A DNA stretch of 64,000 bases from Sandaracinobacteroides sp039808025 (GTDB lineage Bacteria; Pseudomonadota; Alphaproteobacteria; Sphingomonadales; Sphingomonadaceae), in assembly GCA_039808025.1 (NCBI GenBank), contig JBDHSK010000007.1, positions 115,328-179,327 of the forward strand, given 5' to 3'. The stretch's first letter is position 1, and every line of letters starts with the position of its first letter. The notes beneath the pieces are model-generated. The model worked only from the letters and a program-made list of their open reading frames with translations, was not told where the DNA came from and ran no database searches. A program made the translations under genes and the position numbers. This document shows positions 33,563 through 42,988 of the stretch, one piece after another.

Positions 33563-35115
33563 TGCCCGCCCGCCGCGCGCACGATGCCGCATCAGCAGAG
33601 CCGCCGAAACAGCCGCAGATGCGAGTTTATGTGCGCATGTACCGGGCACTGGGCGGTGCCGGCTACGCTGGCATGCTGGGCGACTGCTTCCTCATTCGCA
33701 TCCACGACGTCGCAACTGCCAAAAAAACCCATATCCTTATTGATTGCGGGCTGCTGACCGGAAGCGTCGATGCCACGGTACGGATGCAGCAGATCGCCGA
33801 CGACATCGTCAAGCTCACCAGCGCTGGCCCTGGATGGTCGGGTCTCATCGATCTGCTGGTCGTTACCCACGAACATTGGGATCACATCTCAGGGTTCTCG
33901 CAGGCGCAGCAGACGTTGCTGAACCCGACGCAGATGCGCATCGCCAACCTGTGGATGGCATGGACGGAAAAGGACGACGACACGCAGGCAGCGCGACTGC
34001 GTGCCCGCTTCGACCGCACGGCAACGGAGCTGGCGGCACTTGCAGCGAAGATCGAGGAGTCGCCGGAGCTTGCCGCCTCGGGCCAGCACCAGACCCTGAT
34101 TGCCTTGCAGGGATTTCAGGGGAGATTGAGGGCGCCGGGCAAAGGGCCAAAATCCTTGCAGGGGCGGGAGATCATGAAGCGGCTGAAGGAAGTTGCGCAG
34201 AACGTGCAGTTTCTTGAACCGGGAACGGTATTGACCACCCCGGCAGGTTCTGAAGGCGGCCCGGTGCTGCGCACCTTTGTGTTGGGGCCGCCGCGCGACG
34301 AGACACTTCTGTTCAAGGACAAGCCATCGGCAGGCCCGGCGCAGGAGACCTATCTGCAGATCGCCGGTTTTGCCGATCTGGCACTTGCCGCACTGGAAGG
34401 CGACCGGCCCGTTGCCTATGCCGATGTGCCGTTTGCCGCCAGCTACAGCGGGATACGGGCGCCGGACCTCGAGGAGAAGCGCGCCACGGGGGCAGATCTC
34501 AGCCCCGACGAGAAATGGATCGTCGATCAATATTATCCGTCTGTTACCATGAACCCGCGGGAGGCCAGCCGCGTGACGCGCCGCCAGATCTTCGGGGACT
34601 GGCTGACCGCCGCCGGTCCGATGGCACTGAAGCTCGACAGCGATACCAACAACACCAGTCTGGTGCTGGCATTCGAACTGCCCGATGGCAGTGTCATGCT
34701 GTTTCCCGGAGACGCGCAGGTGGGCAACTGGCTGTCTTGGCACAGCCACAGCTACCGTGACGAAACCGGAGCCGTGCATACGGCCGAGCAGATTCTCAAC
34801 CGGGTGCGCTTCTACAAGGTTGGCCACCATGGCAGCCACAATGCCACCCTGCGCGAGAAAGGGCTGGCGATGATGACGCGAAGCGATCTGGTGGCGGCCA
34901 TTCCCACCGACGAGGCGTTCGGGCGCAAGCAGGGTGGCAACTGGCAGATGCCCAACCCCCGCGTGTTCACGGCACTGGAACAGCGCACGGACGGGCGGAT
35001 TTTCCGCAATGACTGCCGCTATCCGCCGGAACTGGCCAGCGCCCTGTTCGGTACGATCGACGGGAAGCCGCGCCTTGAGGATACCGACCTTTATCTCGAA
35101 TACCGGCTGTTGTGA
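33562..35115 (+). CDS. Metallo-beta-lactamase-fold hydrolase (gene 2 of module)
   Basis: 517 residues. The metal motif VVTHEHWDHISGF (about 100-112, HxHxDH with HEHWDH) follows a beta-strand core (GDCFLIRIHD, HILIDCGLLTG). Further ligands are probably in MLFPGDAQVGNW (Asp, about 380) and KVGHHGSHNATL (about 420). The GD-Q and GHHGS motifs resemble the ComEC/Rec2-type MBL branch. An insertion of about 200 residues separates the first motif from the rest. The domain may hydrolyse a nucleotide or nucleic acid; the substrate is unknown. Overlap with gene 1 indicates translational coupling. Confidence 0.8.
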   Translation: MPARRAHDAASAEPPKQPQMRVYVRMYRALGGAGYAGMLGDCFLIRIHDVATAKKTHILIDCGLLTGSVDATVRMQQIADDIVKLTSAGPGWSGLIDLLVVTHEHWDHISGFSQAQQTLLNPTQMRIANLWMAWTEKDDDTQAARLRARFDRTATELAALAAKIEESPELAASGQHQTLIALQGFQGRLRAPGKGPKSLQGREIMKRLKEVAQNVQFLEPGTVLTTPAGSEGGPVLRTFVLGPPRDETLLFKDKPSAGPAQETYLQIAGFADLALAALEGDRPVAYADVPFAASYSGIRAPDLEEKRATGADLSPDEKWIVDQYYPSVTMNPREASRVTRRQIFGDWLTAAGPMALKLDSDTNNTSLVLAFELPDGSVMLFPGDAQVGNWLSWHSHSYRDETGAVHTAEQILNRVRFYKVGHHGSHNATLREKGLAMMTRSDLVAAIPTDEAFGRKQGGNWQMPNPRVFTALEQRTDGRIFRNDCRYPPELASALFGTIDGKPRLEDTDLYLEYRLL

Positions 35116-35144
35116 GTGGGAGTGCCACCAAAAGGGAGAAGACC

Positions 35145-35930
35145 ATGAACAAGATTGCCAAGGCCCGGGCGTTGATCGCCAGCACGATGTTACCTGATGT
35201 GGCTGCATTTGCAGCTGATGATCTGGGTGGCAATGTCCAGCCCACCTTCGACGCTGCCAGGGAACAGGCGGTGGTGATCGGATCAGACGTCGTGTCGTTT
35301 GGCACCGGGGTCGATGCCGAGTTCCGGCAGGCGATCAGCGACAGCGCGCTGTTCTGCCAGCTGGCGGCGCAGCACAAGGTTGGCGCCGGCGCCGACCCGA
35401 TGGATTTCTTCGACGCCTATTTCGATTACATGATGGGGCTGGGATGGCTGGTGCAGCAACGCGACACCTCGAAACTCGATTTCGAGGATGTCGGCGCTGA
35501 TGTACACAAGGCGATCATCGGGGTGATCGAGGGGTTTCTGGCGCCGATCGCCGGGGCGGCTCAGGCCGTATTGCTGGTGCTGAACGGGCTCTATCAGATG
35601 AACCAGTCGGCGCCGTTCATCACCTTGTTCAACAAGCGCAGCGTCCACCAGAAAATCGGCCGTTTCCAGTTTACATATATTCGCCCAGACCCTGAGCATG
35701 GCCTGCTGGCGGAAATGGCGGCCTTTGGCCTTGTTGCTGAAGACGTGATCACCCAGATTCTTTTCTTCAAGCTGAAGAAGAACAAGGCTTCGGTGCGGCG
35801 CAGCCTCGGGAAATTGTCGATCGAGCCAGCAACACTGACCGAACTGCGGGCCAACCTTGCCGGCAAGGTGAAAGCCTACCGCCAGTCGATGATTGCCGAG
35901 GCCGAGCTTGGACCCATCCCCGGAGACTGA
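35145..35930 (+). CDS. Unrecognised helical protein (gene 3 of module)
   Basis: 261 residues; I do not recognise the family. It follows gene 2 after 29 bases, with GGGAG before ATG 35145. Visible: an N-terminal stretch with FDAYFDYMMGLGWLVQQRDT, a hydrophobic segment VIEGFLAPIAGAAQAVLLVL (about 130-150) that could be buried or membrane-associated, and a basic C-terminal half (FKLKKNKASVRRSLGKLS). The segment FQFTYIRPDPEHG is a likely beta hairpin. No catalytic motif is evident. Placement suggests a structural or regulatory part of the module. Confidence 0.65.
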   Translation: MNKIAKARALIASTMLPDVAAFAADDLGGNVQPTFDAAREQAVVIGSDVVSFGTGVDAEFRQAISDSALFCQLAAQHKVGAGADPMDFFDAYFDYMMGLGWLVQQRDTSKLDFEDVGADVHKAIIGVIEGFLAPIAGAAQAVLLVLNGLYQMNQSAPFITLFNKRSVHQKIGRFQFTYIRPDPEHGLLAEMAAFGLVAEDVITQILFFKLKKNKASVRRSLGKLSIEPATLTELRANLAGKVKAYRQSMIAEAELGPIPGD

Positions 35931-36021
35931 TGAGGGCAAATTTCGGCATCAGTGAACGCCGGGTGCGGATGCCGCCTGAAACGATGGCACAGTGACCATA
36001 CAACTGAACCGGAGGAGGGAC

Positions 36022-36777
36022 ATGCCCGATGAACCACCACCGCCAGCAGCGGACGCGGCCGCTGAGCGCCTGAAGCTTGATCAGCGGCGTCTGGCGCTTG
36101 ATGAAAGCTGGCCGCGCAAATGGGGCACCATCGCCATCAGCGTCGCCGTGCCTTTGACGGTGGCGCTGCTGGGGTGGCATTCCAACGAACGCGCCAACGA
36201 TCAGAAAATGGCCGCCGAACAAGCCGCCCGAACCGACCGGGAGATCAAGCAGGATCAGGCGGTGATCGAGATGTTCTTCAAATATGTCGATGGGAAGCAG
36301 CTGACGGCAAGCGAGCGAATCACCAAACTGAACTTGCTGAACGGCCTCGCCTATAACCACAAGCTACTTGAAACCTTACGGGATGCAGCGGTGAAAAGCG
36401 GTGGCGACGAACAGAAAAAGCCAAGTGAGGTTCTGGCCGGAACGGGCAGCCCGATCGTCATTGACCCAGCCAAAGGCTATACCGCCGACGATTTCACCGG
36501 ATACATCCAGTATTTTACTGGCCGCACCGCCGATTCCGACAAGGTGGCCAAGGCGCTTGCCGCCATGGGGATGCGGGTGCCCGGCCAGCAGAAGATGGAT
36601 GCGGCCCACTCACCCGGAAATAACGAGATCCGCATCTATCGGGAGGGACAGCGAAGCTATGCACAGGATCTTGCCAAGAAGTTGGAGCAGCAGACCGGGC
36701 TGAGTTTCCGGGTTGTGGGCCCGCTTCCCGGCGCGCTGCCCGATGGCGTGCTGGAAATCTGGCTGGGGAAATCCTGA
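36022..36777 (+). CDS. Membrane-anchored protein with C-terminal LytR_C/SPOR-like domain (gene 4 of module)
   Basis: 251 residues. One transmembrane helix (TIAISVAVPLTVALLGW, about 33-49) with a short cytosolic N-terminus, then a coiled coil (NERANDQKMAAEQAARTDRE, about 53-75), a helical part, and a C-terminal alpha-beta domain with NEIRIYREGQRSYAQDLAKK and GVLEIWLGKS. The strong ribosome-binding site GGAGGAGGG precedes ATG 36022. It is 91 bases after gene 3, so it may be co-transcribed. The C-terminal domain could bind a peptide, glycan or nucleotide; no catalytic residues were recognised. Confidence 0.7.
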   Translation: MPDEPPPPAADAAAERLKLDQRRLALDESWPRKWGTIAISVAVPLTVALLGWHSNERANDQKMAAEQAARTDREIKQDQAVIEMFFKYVDGKQLTASERITKLNLLNGLAYNHKLLETLRDAAVKSGGDEQKKPSEVLAGTGSPIVIDPAKGYTADDFTGYIQYFTGRTADSDKVAKALAAMGMRVPGQQKMDAAHSPGNNEIRIYREGQRSYAQDLAKKLEQQTGLSFRVVGPLPGALPDGVLEIWLGKS

Positions 36778-36913
36778 TGGCCCAACGCCCACCGAGGGTG
36801 TGTGCAATCTGGCGTTATAAGATGATTATGGTAACAGATTCCTATATGATAAAACCAACGTGGTAATGTTGGCGTGGTCAAGGGTTGGTGACACTTTCTG
36901 TTGGGAACAGGCC

Positions 36914-38680
36914 TCAGGTTGCGGCAATGGCCCGGGCGGCGCGGCGACCGGAATAGATGCAGTCGGAATAGGAAAGCCCGCTGACATAGAGGTTGGAGCA
37001 GACGCCAACGGCATTGCGCCCCGCGGCATACAGCCCGCCGATCGGCTGGCCGTCGGCCCCCAGCGCCTGGCCGGTGCGTTCATCGACGACGATGCCGCCT
37101 ACGGTCATGCAGGCGATGGGGAACAGCCGGGCATCGACCGAGGCATCGATGGCATAATAGGGCGGCTGATCAAGCGGCAGCATCTCGTCGGCACTTTTGT
37201 GGAAGGGGTCGGCCTGCTGGCCGGCCGCTGCCTGATTATAGGCCGAGAGGGTGGCAGCAAACCGTGCGGGGTCGAACCCCATCTTGCGTGCCAGTTCTTC
37301 GGGGGTGGCGCCCCGCGTTGCCCCGAACATGCAGTTGACGATGGTGATATCCCGCTGAAACCCCAGCACCCCATGGGCGAAGGCATCTGACAGGGATTTC
37401 CGGTACAGCCGCCGGTCGAGGATGATATAGCCGCGGCCGCCGTTGCGCTCGACCATTTCATCTCCGATCCGCGCCCCATACCAGGTTTCATTGACAAACC
37501 GCTCACCCTGGCCGTTCACCAGCATTCCCTGGCCCCATGCCTTTGGCGGTGACAGGAAGCGCCAGGCGGAAACCCGCTCCATCAAGGCGGTTTTCGCCCC
37601 CCCGGTAACCCCCAGCATGATGCCGCTGCCATTGTCGCCCAGGGTGCCGTTGGGCAGGCCCGGGGCATATTCGGGCGCGAAATGCTGGACCATCGGCGGG
37701 TTGCAGATGAAGCCGCCGGCGCTCAGCACCAGCCCCTTGCGGGCGCGGATCCACATGCTCTGGCGCTTGCTGGCTTCAAGGGCGCGGGCCTTGGCCAGAT
37801 AGCGATAGCCGATGGCAATGGTGACGCGAGCGCCAGGGAAGGTGCCGGGCAGCAGGGCCATCCACTTGTTGGCCCTGGCGATAAGCTGCGAATGCCGGCG
37901 CCGCAGTGCCGGGTCGGCAAACCGCTCGACCCGGACGCCAACGACGGAACCCGCACTGTCGAGCGCCAGTTGCCGGGCTTCGGCGCCCGAGTGGAAGACC
38001 ATGCCCTTCTCAAGCGCGCTTTGGCGCAAGGGGGCATACATGCCCACCCCTATCCCCCACGCCAGTTTGCCGTTGCGATGGAACACCCGGTGCCCGCGCG
38101 GCGCCGGTGGCGACAGGTCGCGGAACGGGGCGGAGAGGCTGCTGTCCGGATGGTAGAGGAACTTGTCGAGCGGCGGATACGAGGTTTTTTCCCGGTGATA
38201 GCTGCCCTGGAATGGCGCGCCATGGCTGCGCAGCCAGTCAAGCGTTGCAGCACTGGTGTCGCAGAAATCGCGCAAGGTTTCGTCACGGACGATCGTGCCG
38301 GTTTCCTGCTTGAGATAGTCGAACATGCGTTGGGGGTCGTCGTCGACTCCGGCCTCCTTCTGGATGGAGGTGCCGCCACCGGCATAATAGACGCCACCAT
38401 TGGCGGCCGACGACCCGCCGCCATCATATTGATCGACGGCGATGACGGAAAGCCCCAGCTCCAGCCCCTGTAGTGCGGCGGCAATGCCGGCGCCGCCAAG
38501 GCCGACAACCACCAGATCGGCGGCTTCGTCCCAGTCGTGGCTGTCGGGGTTGTCGAGCCGCAGGGGCGCATCGATGGCCAGCCCCCAGCTGGTGATTGCC
38601 TGCCCGGCAGGCGGCATGGGCCGGGCCGGTTTGTCGCGTGGATCATGGTGCAGTGCGGCCAGCGTCAAACCGTCGGGCAT
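36914..38680 (-). CDS. FAD-dependent dehydrogenase, KstD/fumarate-reductase family
   Basis: 588 residues. The FAD-binding motif ADLVVVGLGGAGIAAALQGL lies at about 56-75, with SSAANGGVYYAGGGTS further on and a substrate/FAD region ending GGLYAAGRNAVGVCSN. The layout is that of the 3-ketosteroid-delta1-dehydrogenase/fumarate reductase flavoprotein group, which remove or add hydrogens next to a keto group. ATG 38680 was chosen because AAAGGA sits 5-6 bases before it; longer frames are shadows. It shares the promoter gap with the divergent Y-family polymerase gene but is not functionally linked. The substrate may be a cyclic ketone, in line with the catabolic genes to its right. Confidence 0.85.
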   Translation of the reverse strand: MPDGLTLAALHHDPRDKPARPMPPAGQAITSWGLAIDAPLRLDNPDSHDWDEAADLVVVGLGGAGIAAALQGLELGLSVIAVDQYDGGGSSAANGGVYYAGGGTSIQKEAGVDDDPQRMFDYLKQETGTIVRDETLRDFCDTSAATLDWLRSHGAPFQGSYHREKTSYPPLDKFLYHPDSSLSAPFRDLSPPAPRGHRVFHRNGKLAWGIGVGMYAPLRQSALEKGMVFHSGAEARQLALDSAGSVVGVRVERFADPALRRRHSQLIARANKWMALLPGTFPGARVTIAIGYRYLAKARALEASKRQSMWIRARKGLVLSAGGFICNPPMVQHFAPEYAPGLPNGTLGDNGSGIMLGVTGGAKTALMERVSAWRFLSPPKAWGQGMLVNGQGERFVNETWYGARIGDEMVERNGGRGYIILDRRLYRKSLSDAFAHGVLGFQRDITIVNCMFGATRGATPEELARKMGFDPARFAATLSAYNQAAAGQQADPFHKSADEMLPLDQPPYYAIDASVDARLFPIACMTVGGIVVDERTGQALGADGQPIGGLYAAGRNAVGVCSNLYVSGLSYSDCIYSGRRAARAIAAT

Positions 38681-38831
38681 TCCGTTCCTTTCCGCTTTGC
38701 GGTGATTCCCCCCTGCGGCGGCGATAGCCGCCTCCTGCCCAGTGAACCATGGCTGTGCCACCGGCGCAAGCGGTGTGACCTGCTGGTGCAACAGGTTTTG
38801 TTCGCGGTCCGTGCTGGCACCCTGCAGAAAT

Positions 38832-38846
38832 GTTCTTCATTTGTTC
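38832..38846 (+). promoter_or_regulatory. LexA (SOS) box
   Basis: GTTC-TTCATTT-GTTC matches the alphaproteobacterial LexA site GTTC-N7-GTTC exactly, 25 bases before the Y-family polymerase start. It implies DNA-damage induction of that gene and its small downstream partner. Confidence 0.85.
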
Positions 38847-38870
38847 TTGATGTTCGGCTATGCTGTCAGA

Positions 38871-40118
38871 ATGCGCAAACCTGCCACCATCGAACATATG
38901 TATCTGGATTTCGATGGCTTTTTCGCCTCGGTAGAGCAACAGTGCGATTCGCGGCTGCGGGGCCGGCCGATCGGGATCATCCCCTATGAAGGCGGCCACA
39001 AGACCATTCTGATCGCCTGTTCGCGCGAAGCCAAGGCGCAGGGCGTGAAGAACATCATGGACGTGACCGACGCCCGCCGGATCTGCCACGATCTGGTGCT
39101 GGTTCCGCAAAAGCCCGATCTTTACCGCCGCGCCCACAATGCCCTGATCGCCGAGATCGAGGCGGTGCTGCCGATCGATGTCGTCAAATCGATCGACGAA
39201 TTGTCGTGCCGGCTGGGCACGGCCGAGATTGCCGACCCGCACGGGCTGGCGCAGCGCATCAAGCGACGGATCCGTTATGGCATCGGCGCCAGCATCACCT
39301 GCTCGATGGGGTTTGCCGCCAACCGCCACCTGGCCAAGATCGCCTGCGCGCGCGGCAAGCCCGACGGAGTGATGGTCTGGCTGCCCGAGGCCATGCCGGG
39401 GCCGCTGCTGGCAGTGGCGCTCGCCGACATTCCCGGCATCGGCACGCGGATGCGGCGCAAGCTGTTCCTCGCCGGCATCGCCCGCACCGACCAGCTGCTG
39501 CGCCTTGCCCCCAAGCAGATGCGCGCCCTGTGGCACAACGTGACGGGCGAACGGCTGTGGTATGCCCTGCACGGCTACGATATCGAGGCGCAGCCGACGG
39601 AGCGCGGCATGTTCGGCCATGCGCGGGTGCTGCCGCCTGACTCCCGCCGGCTGGAGGATGCGCGGACCATCTCGCGGCTGCTGCTGGTGAAGGCGGGGCG
39701 GCGGATGCGGCGGGATGCCTATTTCGCCGGGTCGCTGATGCTGTACCTGGGGCTGGCCGACGGTGGCTGGTTGCAGAGCCTGCCGCTGCGGCAGGTGCGC
39801 GATGATGCTGCGCTGCTTGGCGGGCTTGCCACCTTGTGGCAGCGCGCCCGGCGCGACCTGCCGGCTGCCACGCGGGTGTTCCGCGTGGGGGTGACGATGG
39901 GGGACCTGACGCCTGCCAGTGCCCGCCAGCTCGACCTGCTGGACGACGACGAGCCGCAACGCCGGCGCTGGGAGCAGGTTGGCGATGTGCTTGATGGCCT
40001 GCATCGGCGCTTTGGCCGCACGGTGGCCTCGATCGGCCCGTGGAATCCGCCTGCTGGCGGCAATGTCGGCGGCAAGATATCCTATACCCGCATCCCCTCG
40101 GCCGAGGATTTCAGCTGA
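38871..40118 (+). CDS. Y-family DNA polymerase (DinB/ImuB-like)
   Basis: 415 residues. Catalytic acids are visible in YLDFDGFFASVEQQ (Asp13, Asp15) and in KSIDELSCRLG (Asp/Glu about 109-110), so unlike ImuB it should be active. The palm/fingers region has IACSREAKAQGVK, the thumb/HhH segment has LADIPGIGTRMRRKL, and a little-finger-like domain follows. It performs translesion synthesis. The start ATG 38871 is close behind a perfect LexA box. It overlaps the small gene that follows (TGATG). It lacks the C-terminal beta-clamp motif I would expect (QLDLL-like QLDLLDDDE near the end is a plausible clamp-binding site). Confidence 0.9.
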   Translation: MRKPATIEHMYLDFDGFFASVEQQCDSRLRGRPIGIIPYEGGHKTILIACSREAKAQGVKNIMDVTDARRICHDLVLVPQKPDLYRRAHNALIAEIEAVLPIDVVKSIDELSCRLGTAEIADPHGLAQRIKRRIRYGIGASITCSMGFAANRHLAKIACARGKPDGVMVWLPEAMPGPLLAVALADIPGIGTRMRRKLFLAGIARTDQLLRLAPKQMRALWHNVTGERLWYALHGYDIEAQPTERGMFGHARVLPPDSRRLEDARTISRLLLVKAGRRMRRDAYFAGSLMLYLGLADGGWLQSLPLRQVRDDAALLGGLATLWQRARRDLPAATRVFRVGVTMGDLTPASARQLDLLDDDEPQRRRWEQVGDVLDGLHRRFGRTVASIGPWNPPAGGNVGGKISYTRIPSAEDFS

Positions 40119-40366
40119 TGTGGGCGCATGAACTGCAGGTGCTCGACCTGGTGGCCGGTGACCGGCTGGAGATGGTGTGCCGGCGCTGCGGCCACCTGCA
40201 CTATGTGACGGCCGCCGAACTGCTGGCCAACCCGGCCAACCGCCAGCGCTGGCTTGATGACGTGGCAAGGCGCGCCCGCTGCCGGGCCAGAGGGTGCGGA
40301 GGCCCGGTGCGCATGGCGCTGATCCGTACCCGCAAGACCAGCGGCTTCGTCGGCGGAATCGCCTGA
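40118..40366 (+). CDS. Small Cys-rich (zinc-ribbon-like) protein
   Basis: 82 residues starting MWAHELQVLDLVAGDRLEMV. Two Cys pairs, VCRRCGHLHYV and CRARGCGG, could bind one zinc. The ATG overlaps the polymerase stop (TGATG), so it is translationally coupled and under the same LexA control. I do not recognise the family. A role in recruiting or regulating the polymerase is possible. Confidence 0.7.
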   Translation: MWAHELQVLDLVAGDRLEMVCRRCGHLHYVTAAELLANPANRQRWLDDVARRARCRARGCGGPVRMALIRTRKTSGFVGGIA

Positions 40367-40542
40367 GCAGGGCGATCAGCGCAGTGCCGCACTGCCTGTG
40401 CCATCAGCGCATCATATGCCGATAGTCGTAATAAATTTACTTTTCTTCTACGCAAAAACCTGTATTACTTGCAAACCATCCAACCGATGCGCGATAAACG
40501 GAGCATGCCGATGCAGATAATCAGGCAGATGCAGATAGTCAG

Positions 40543-41358
40543 GTGGATATCGTGACGGTCGCCGTCATCACCGGGGCAGCGGGCGGAATCGGTGCCGGCC
40601 TTGCCCGCGAGGCCATACGCCGGGGCATGCAGGTGGTGCTGGCCGACCGAGATGCCACTGCACTGGCAGCACTGGCCGACAGCATCGGCCATGGCGCCAC
40701 AGCGGTAACGACCGACGTGACCGACCCTGCCGCCTGCGAGGCGCTGGCGGCCAGTGTGTGGGCCACCCACGGCGGCGCCGATCTGCTGTTCAACAACGCC
40801 GGTGTGTTATCGACCGGCCGCTGCTGGGAACTGTCACCCGAGGTCTGGCGGCGATCACTGGCCGTCAACGTCGAGGGGATTGTCAACTGCCTGCGCGCCT
40901 TCGTTCCGCGCCTGCTGGCGCGCGGCCAGCCGGCCCATATCGTAAACACTGCGTCGGTGGGCGGGTTTCTGCCGTCACCCCTGATGGCACCCTATTGCGC
41001 CAGCAAGTTCGCGGTAGTTTCGCTGACCGAGAGTCTCGCTGGTGAACTGCAGGCGATGGGTGCGTCCATCCGGGTCTCGCTGCTGGCGCCGGGGCCGGTG
41101 AAATCCGGTATCTTCCGGGAAGCGCCAGCGGCGGCATCAGCGGATTTTCACCAACTGATGCAGGATATGCTGGAAGCCCATGGTCTTGATGGCGACACGT
41201 TCGCTGGCCGGGTGTTCGACGCCATGGAACGGGGTGACTATTGGATCATCCCGCAGCCTGAAACGCTGGAGCCCGGCTTTTCGGCGCGTCATCAGCGCAT
41301 TGTCGATCGTCTGCCGCCGCAATTCTTTCTGGTGCAAGACGAAGAGCAGACGGGTTGA
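40543..41358 (+). CDS. SDR family oxidoreductase
   Basis: 271 residues. The NAD(P) motif is ITGAAGGIGAGLA (about 9-21), NNAG is in LLFNNAGVLST (about 84-94), and the active-site Ser/Tyr/Lys set is in NTASVGGFL and YCASKFAVVSL. The C-terminal 60 residues (after IFREAP) are extended and distinctive. GTG 40543 is used; a second GTG 9 bases later is equally possible. It lies 72 bases upstream of a flavin monooxygenase gene in the same direction and probably oxidises or reduces an alcohol/ketone of the same pathway. Confidence 0.88.
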   Translation: MDIVTVAVITGAAGGIGAGLAREAIRRGMQVVLADRDATALAALADSIGHGATAVTTDVTDPAACEALAASVWATHGGADLLFNNAGVLSTGRCWELSPEVWRRSLAVNVEGIVNCLRAFVPRLLARGQPAHIVNTASVGGFLPSPLMAPYCASKFAVVSLTESLAGELQAMGASIRVSLLAPGPVKSGIFREAPAAASADFHQLMQDMLEAHGLDGDTFAGRVFDAMERGDYWIIPQPETLEPGFSARHQRIVDRLPPQFFLVQDEEQTG

Positions 41359-41430
41359 CCCGATAGAAATGACAGGAAGGTGCCGGCCTCAGAACCGGCA
41401 GGAATTACCACGATGGAGGGAATGACACAG

Positions 41431-42912
41431 ATGAACAAACCAACTGATGGCCGCACCTTGCGCTATGCCGTGATCGGTGCCGGAATGGCGGGCATTTTGG
41501 CCGCCATCCACCTGAAACAGCGCGGCGAAACCTTTACGGTGTTTGAAAAGGCCAGCCGGCTGGGCGGCACCTGGCGGGAAAACCGGTATCCAGGCCTCAC
41601 CTGCGACGTGCCGGCCCATGCCTACACCTACAGTTTCGAGCCCTACCCCGAATGGAAGGCCTATTATGCCGCCGGCTCGGAAATCCAGACCTATTTCGAG
41701 AAGACCGCCGCCAAATACGGAATCATGGACAATATCCGCTTCAATACCGAGGTGGTCGATTGTTCGTGGGACGAAAACCGCCACTTGTGGACACTGCGTC
41801 TGAAATCAGGCGAGGAAATCGAAGCCGACGTGGTGATCGTGGCCTCCGGTGTGCTCCATCACCCGCGCATGCCCGATATCGAAGGCCTCGACACCTTTGC
41901 CGGCGCCGCCTTCCACAGCGCCCGCTGGGATGATAAGGCCCCCATCGACGGCAAGCGTGTGGGCGTGATCGGCAACGGATCGACCGGGATCCAGTTGATC
42001 ACCGCCTTGAAGGATCGCGCCGCCCATGTAGTGCACTTCCAGCGTTCGCCGCAGTGGATCATGCCGGTTCCCTATTTCGAATACAGCGAGGAAGAACGCG
42101 AAGCCTTCCGTCGCGACCCGGCGCTGATCGACGCCATCCGCTATGACAAGGATTACTGGAACGCGATCTACCGTTTCACCCGCGCCATCACCGATATTCA
42201 TGGCCCGGATATCGCGGAAATTGAACAGCTGTGCCTTGATAACCTCGAGAACAGCATCCGCGACCCAGAGCTGAAGGAAAAGCTTCGCCCTGATTACCGC
42301 GCCGCCTGCAAGCGGCTGATTTACAGTTGGTGTTATTATGACGCCGTGCAGGCCCCCAATGTCGCGGTCGAGCGCGAGGGCATTGCCCGCATCGAGCCTG
42401 AGGGCGTGCGCCTGAAGGACGGCAGGCTGATCGAGCTGGATACGCTGGTGCTGGCAACCGGCTTCCACGCCGACATGTTCATTCGCCCGGCGACGGTGAA
42501 AGGCCGTGGTGGTGTGCTGCTCGACGATCTGTGGGCGGTGCGTCCCACAGCCTATTATGCCGTAACCCTGCCGGGGTTCCCCAACATGTTCCTTCTGAAC
42601 GGGCCGACGGGGCCGGTTGGCAATTTCTCGCTGATCGACATCGCCGAACGCCAGTGGGAATATATCGACCAGTTGCTCGACCAGTTGCGCAATGGCGCCA
42701 TCGGGATCGAACCGAAGCGCGAAGCACTGGACGATTATGAGGAACGGCGCATTGCCGCTGCCCGCACCACCATCTTCGGGTCAGGGTGCAGCAGCTGGTA
42801 TCTCGATGCCACCGGCATTCCCGCAAGCTGGCCGTGGAGCTATCAGGCTTTTGCCGATGCCATGGCAGCACCGCGCCTGGAGGATTACCGCGTCGAGACT
42901 GTCAGCGCCTGA
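41431..42912 (+). CDS. Flavin monooxygenase, Baeyer-Villiger type
   Basis: 493 residues. The FAD motif is VIGAGMAGILAAIHL (about 13-27), followed by GGTWRENRYPGLTCDVPAH. The BVMO fingerprint is present as FAGAAFHSARW (FxGxxxHxxxW, about 153-163), and the NADPH motif as GVIGNGSTGIQL. Baeyer-Villiger enzymes insert oxygen next to a ketone, giving an ester or lactone. ATG 41431 fits GGAGGGA 9 bases upstream; earlier in-frame ATGs are possible. A strong terminator follows. The neighbours (SDR and KstD-like dehydrogenase) fit ring opening of a cyclic ketone. Confidence 0.92.
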   Translation: MNKPTDGRTLRYAVIGAGMAGILAAIHLKQRGETFTVFEKASRLGGTWRENRYPGLTCDVPAHAYTYSFEPYPEWKAYYAAGSEIQTYFEKTAAKYGIMDNIRFNTEVVDCSWDENRHLWTLRLKSGEEIEADVVIVASGVLHHPRMPDIEGLDTFAGAAFHSARWDDKAPIDGKRVGVIGNGSTGIQLITALKDRAAHVVHFQRSPQWIMPVPYFEYSEEEREAFRRDPALIDAIRYDKDYWNAIYRFTRAITDIHGPDIAEIEQLCLDNLENSIRDPELKEKLRPDYRAACKRLIYSWCYYDAVQAPNVAVEREGIARIEPEGVRLKDGRLIELDTLVLATGFHADMFIRPATVKGRGGVLLDDLWAVRPTAYYAVTLPGFPNMFLLNGPTGPVGNFSLIDIAERQWEYIDQLLDQLRNGAIGIEPKREALDDYEERRIAAARTTIFGSGCSSWYLDATGIPASWPWSYQAFADAMAAPRLEDYRVETVSA

Positions 42913-42930
42913 CTTGCAGCGCAAAGGAAA

Positions 42931-42965
42931 GGGCGGGAAGGCTAATGGCCATCCCGCCCTTTTTA
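42931..42965 (+). terminator. Rho-independent terminator
   Basis: GGGCGGGA (42931-42938) pairs with TCCCGCCC (42952-42959), followed by TTTTTATT. It ends the SDR-monooxygenase transcript, and the A-rich left side lets it also stop the converging TonB receptor transcript. Confidence 0.9.
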
Positions 42966-42988
42966 TTGCTTGAAAGCTGTGGCGCCAA

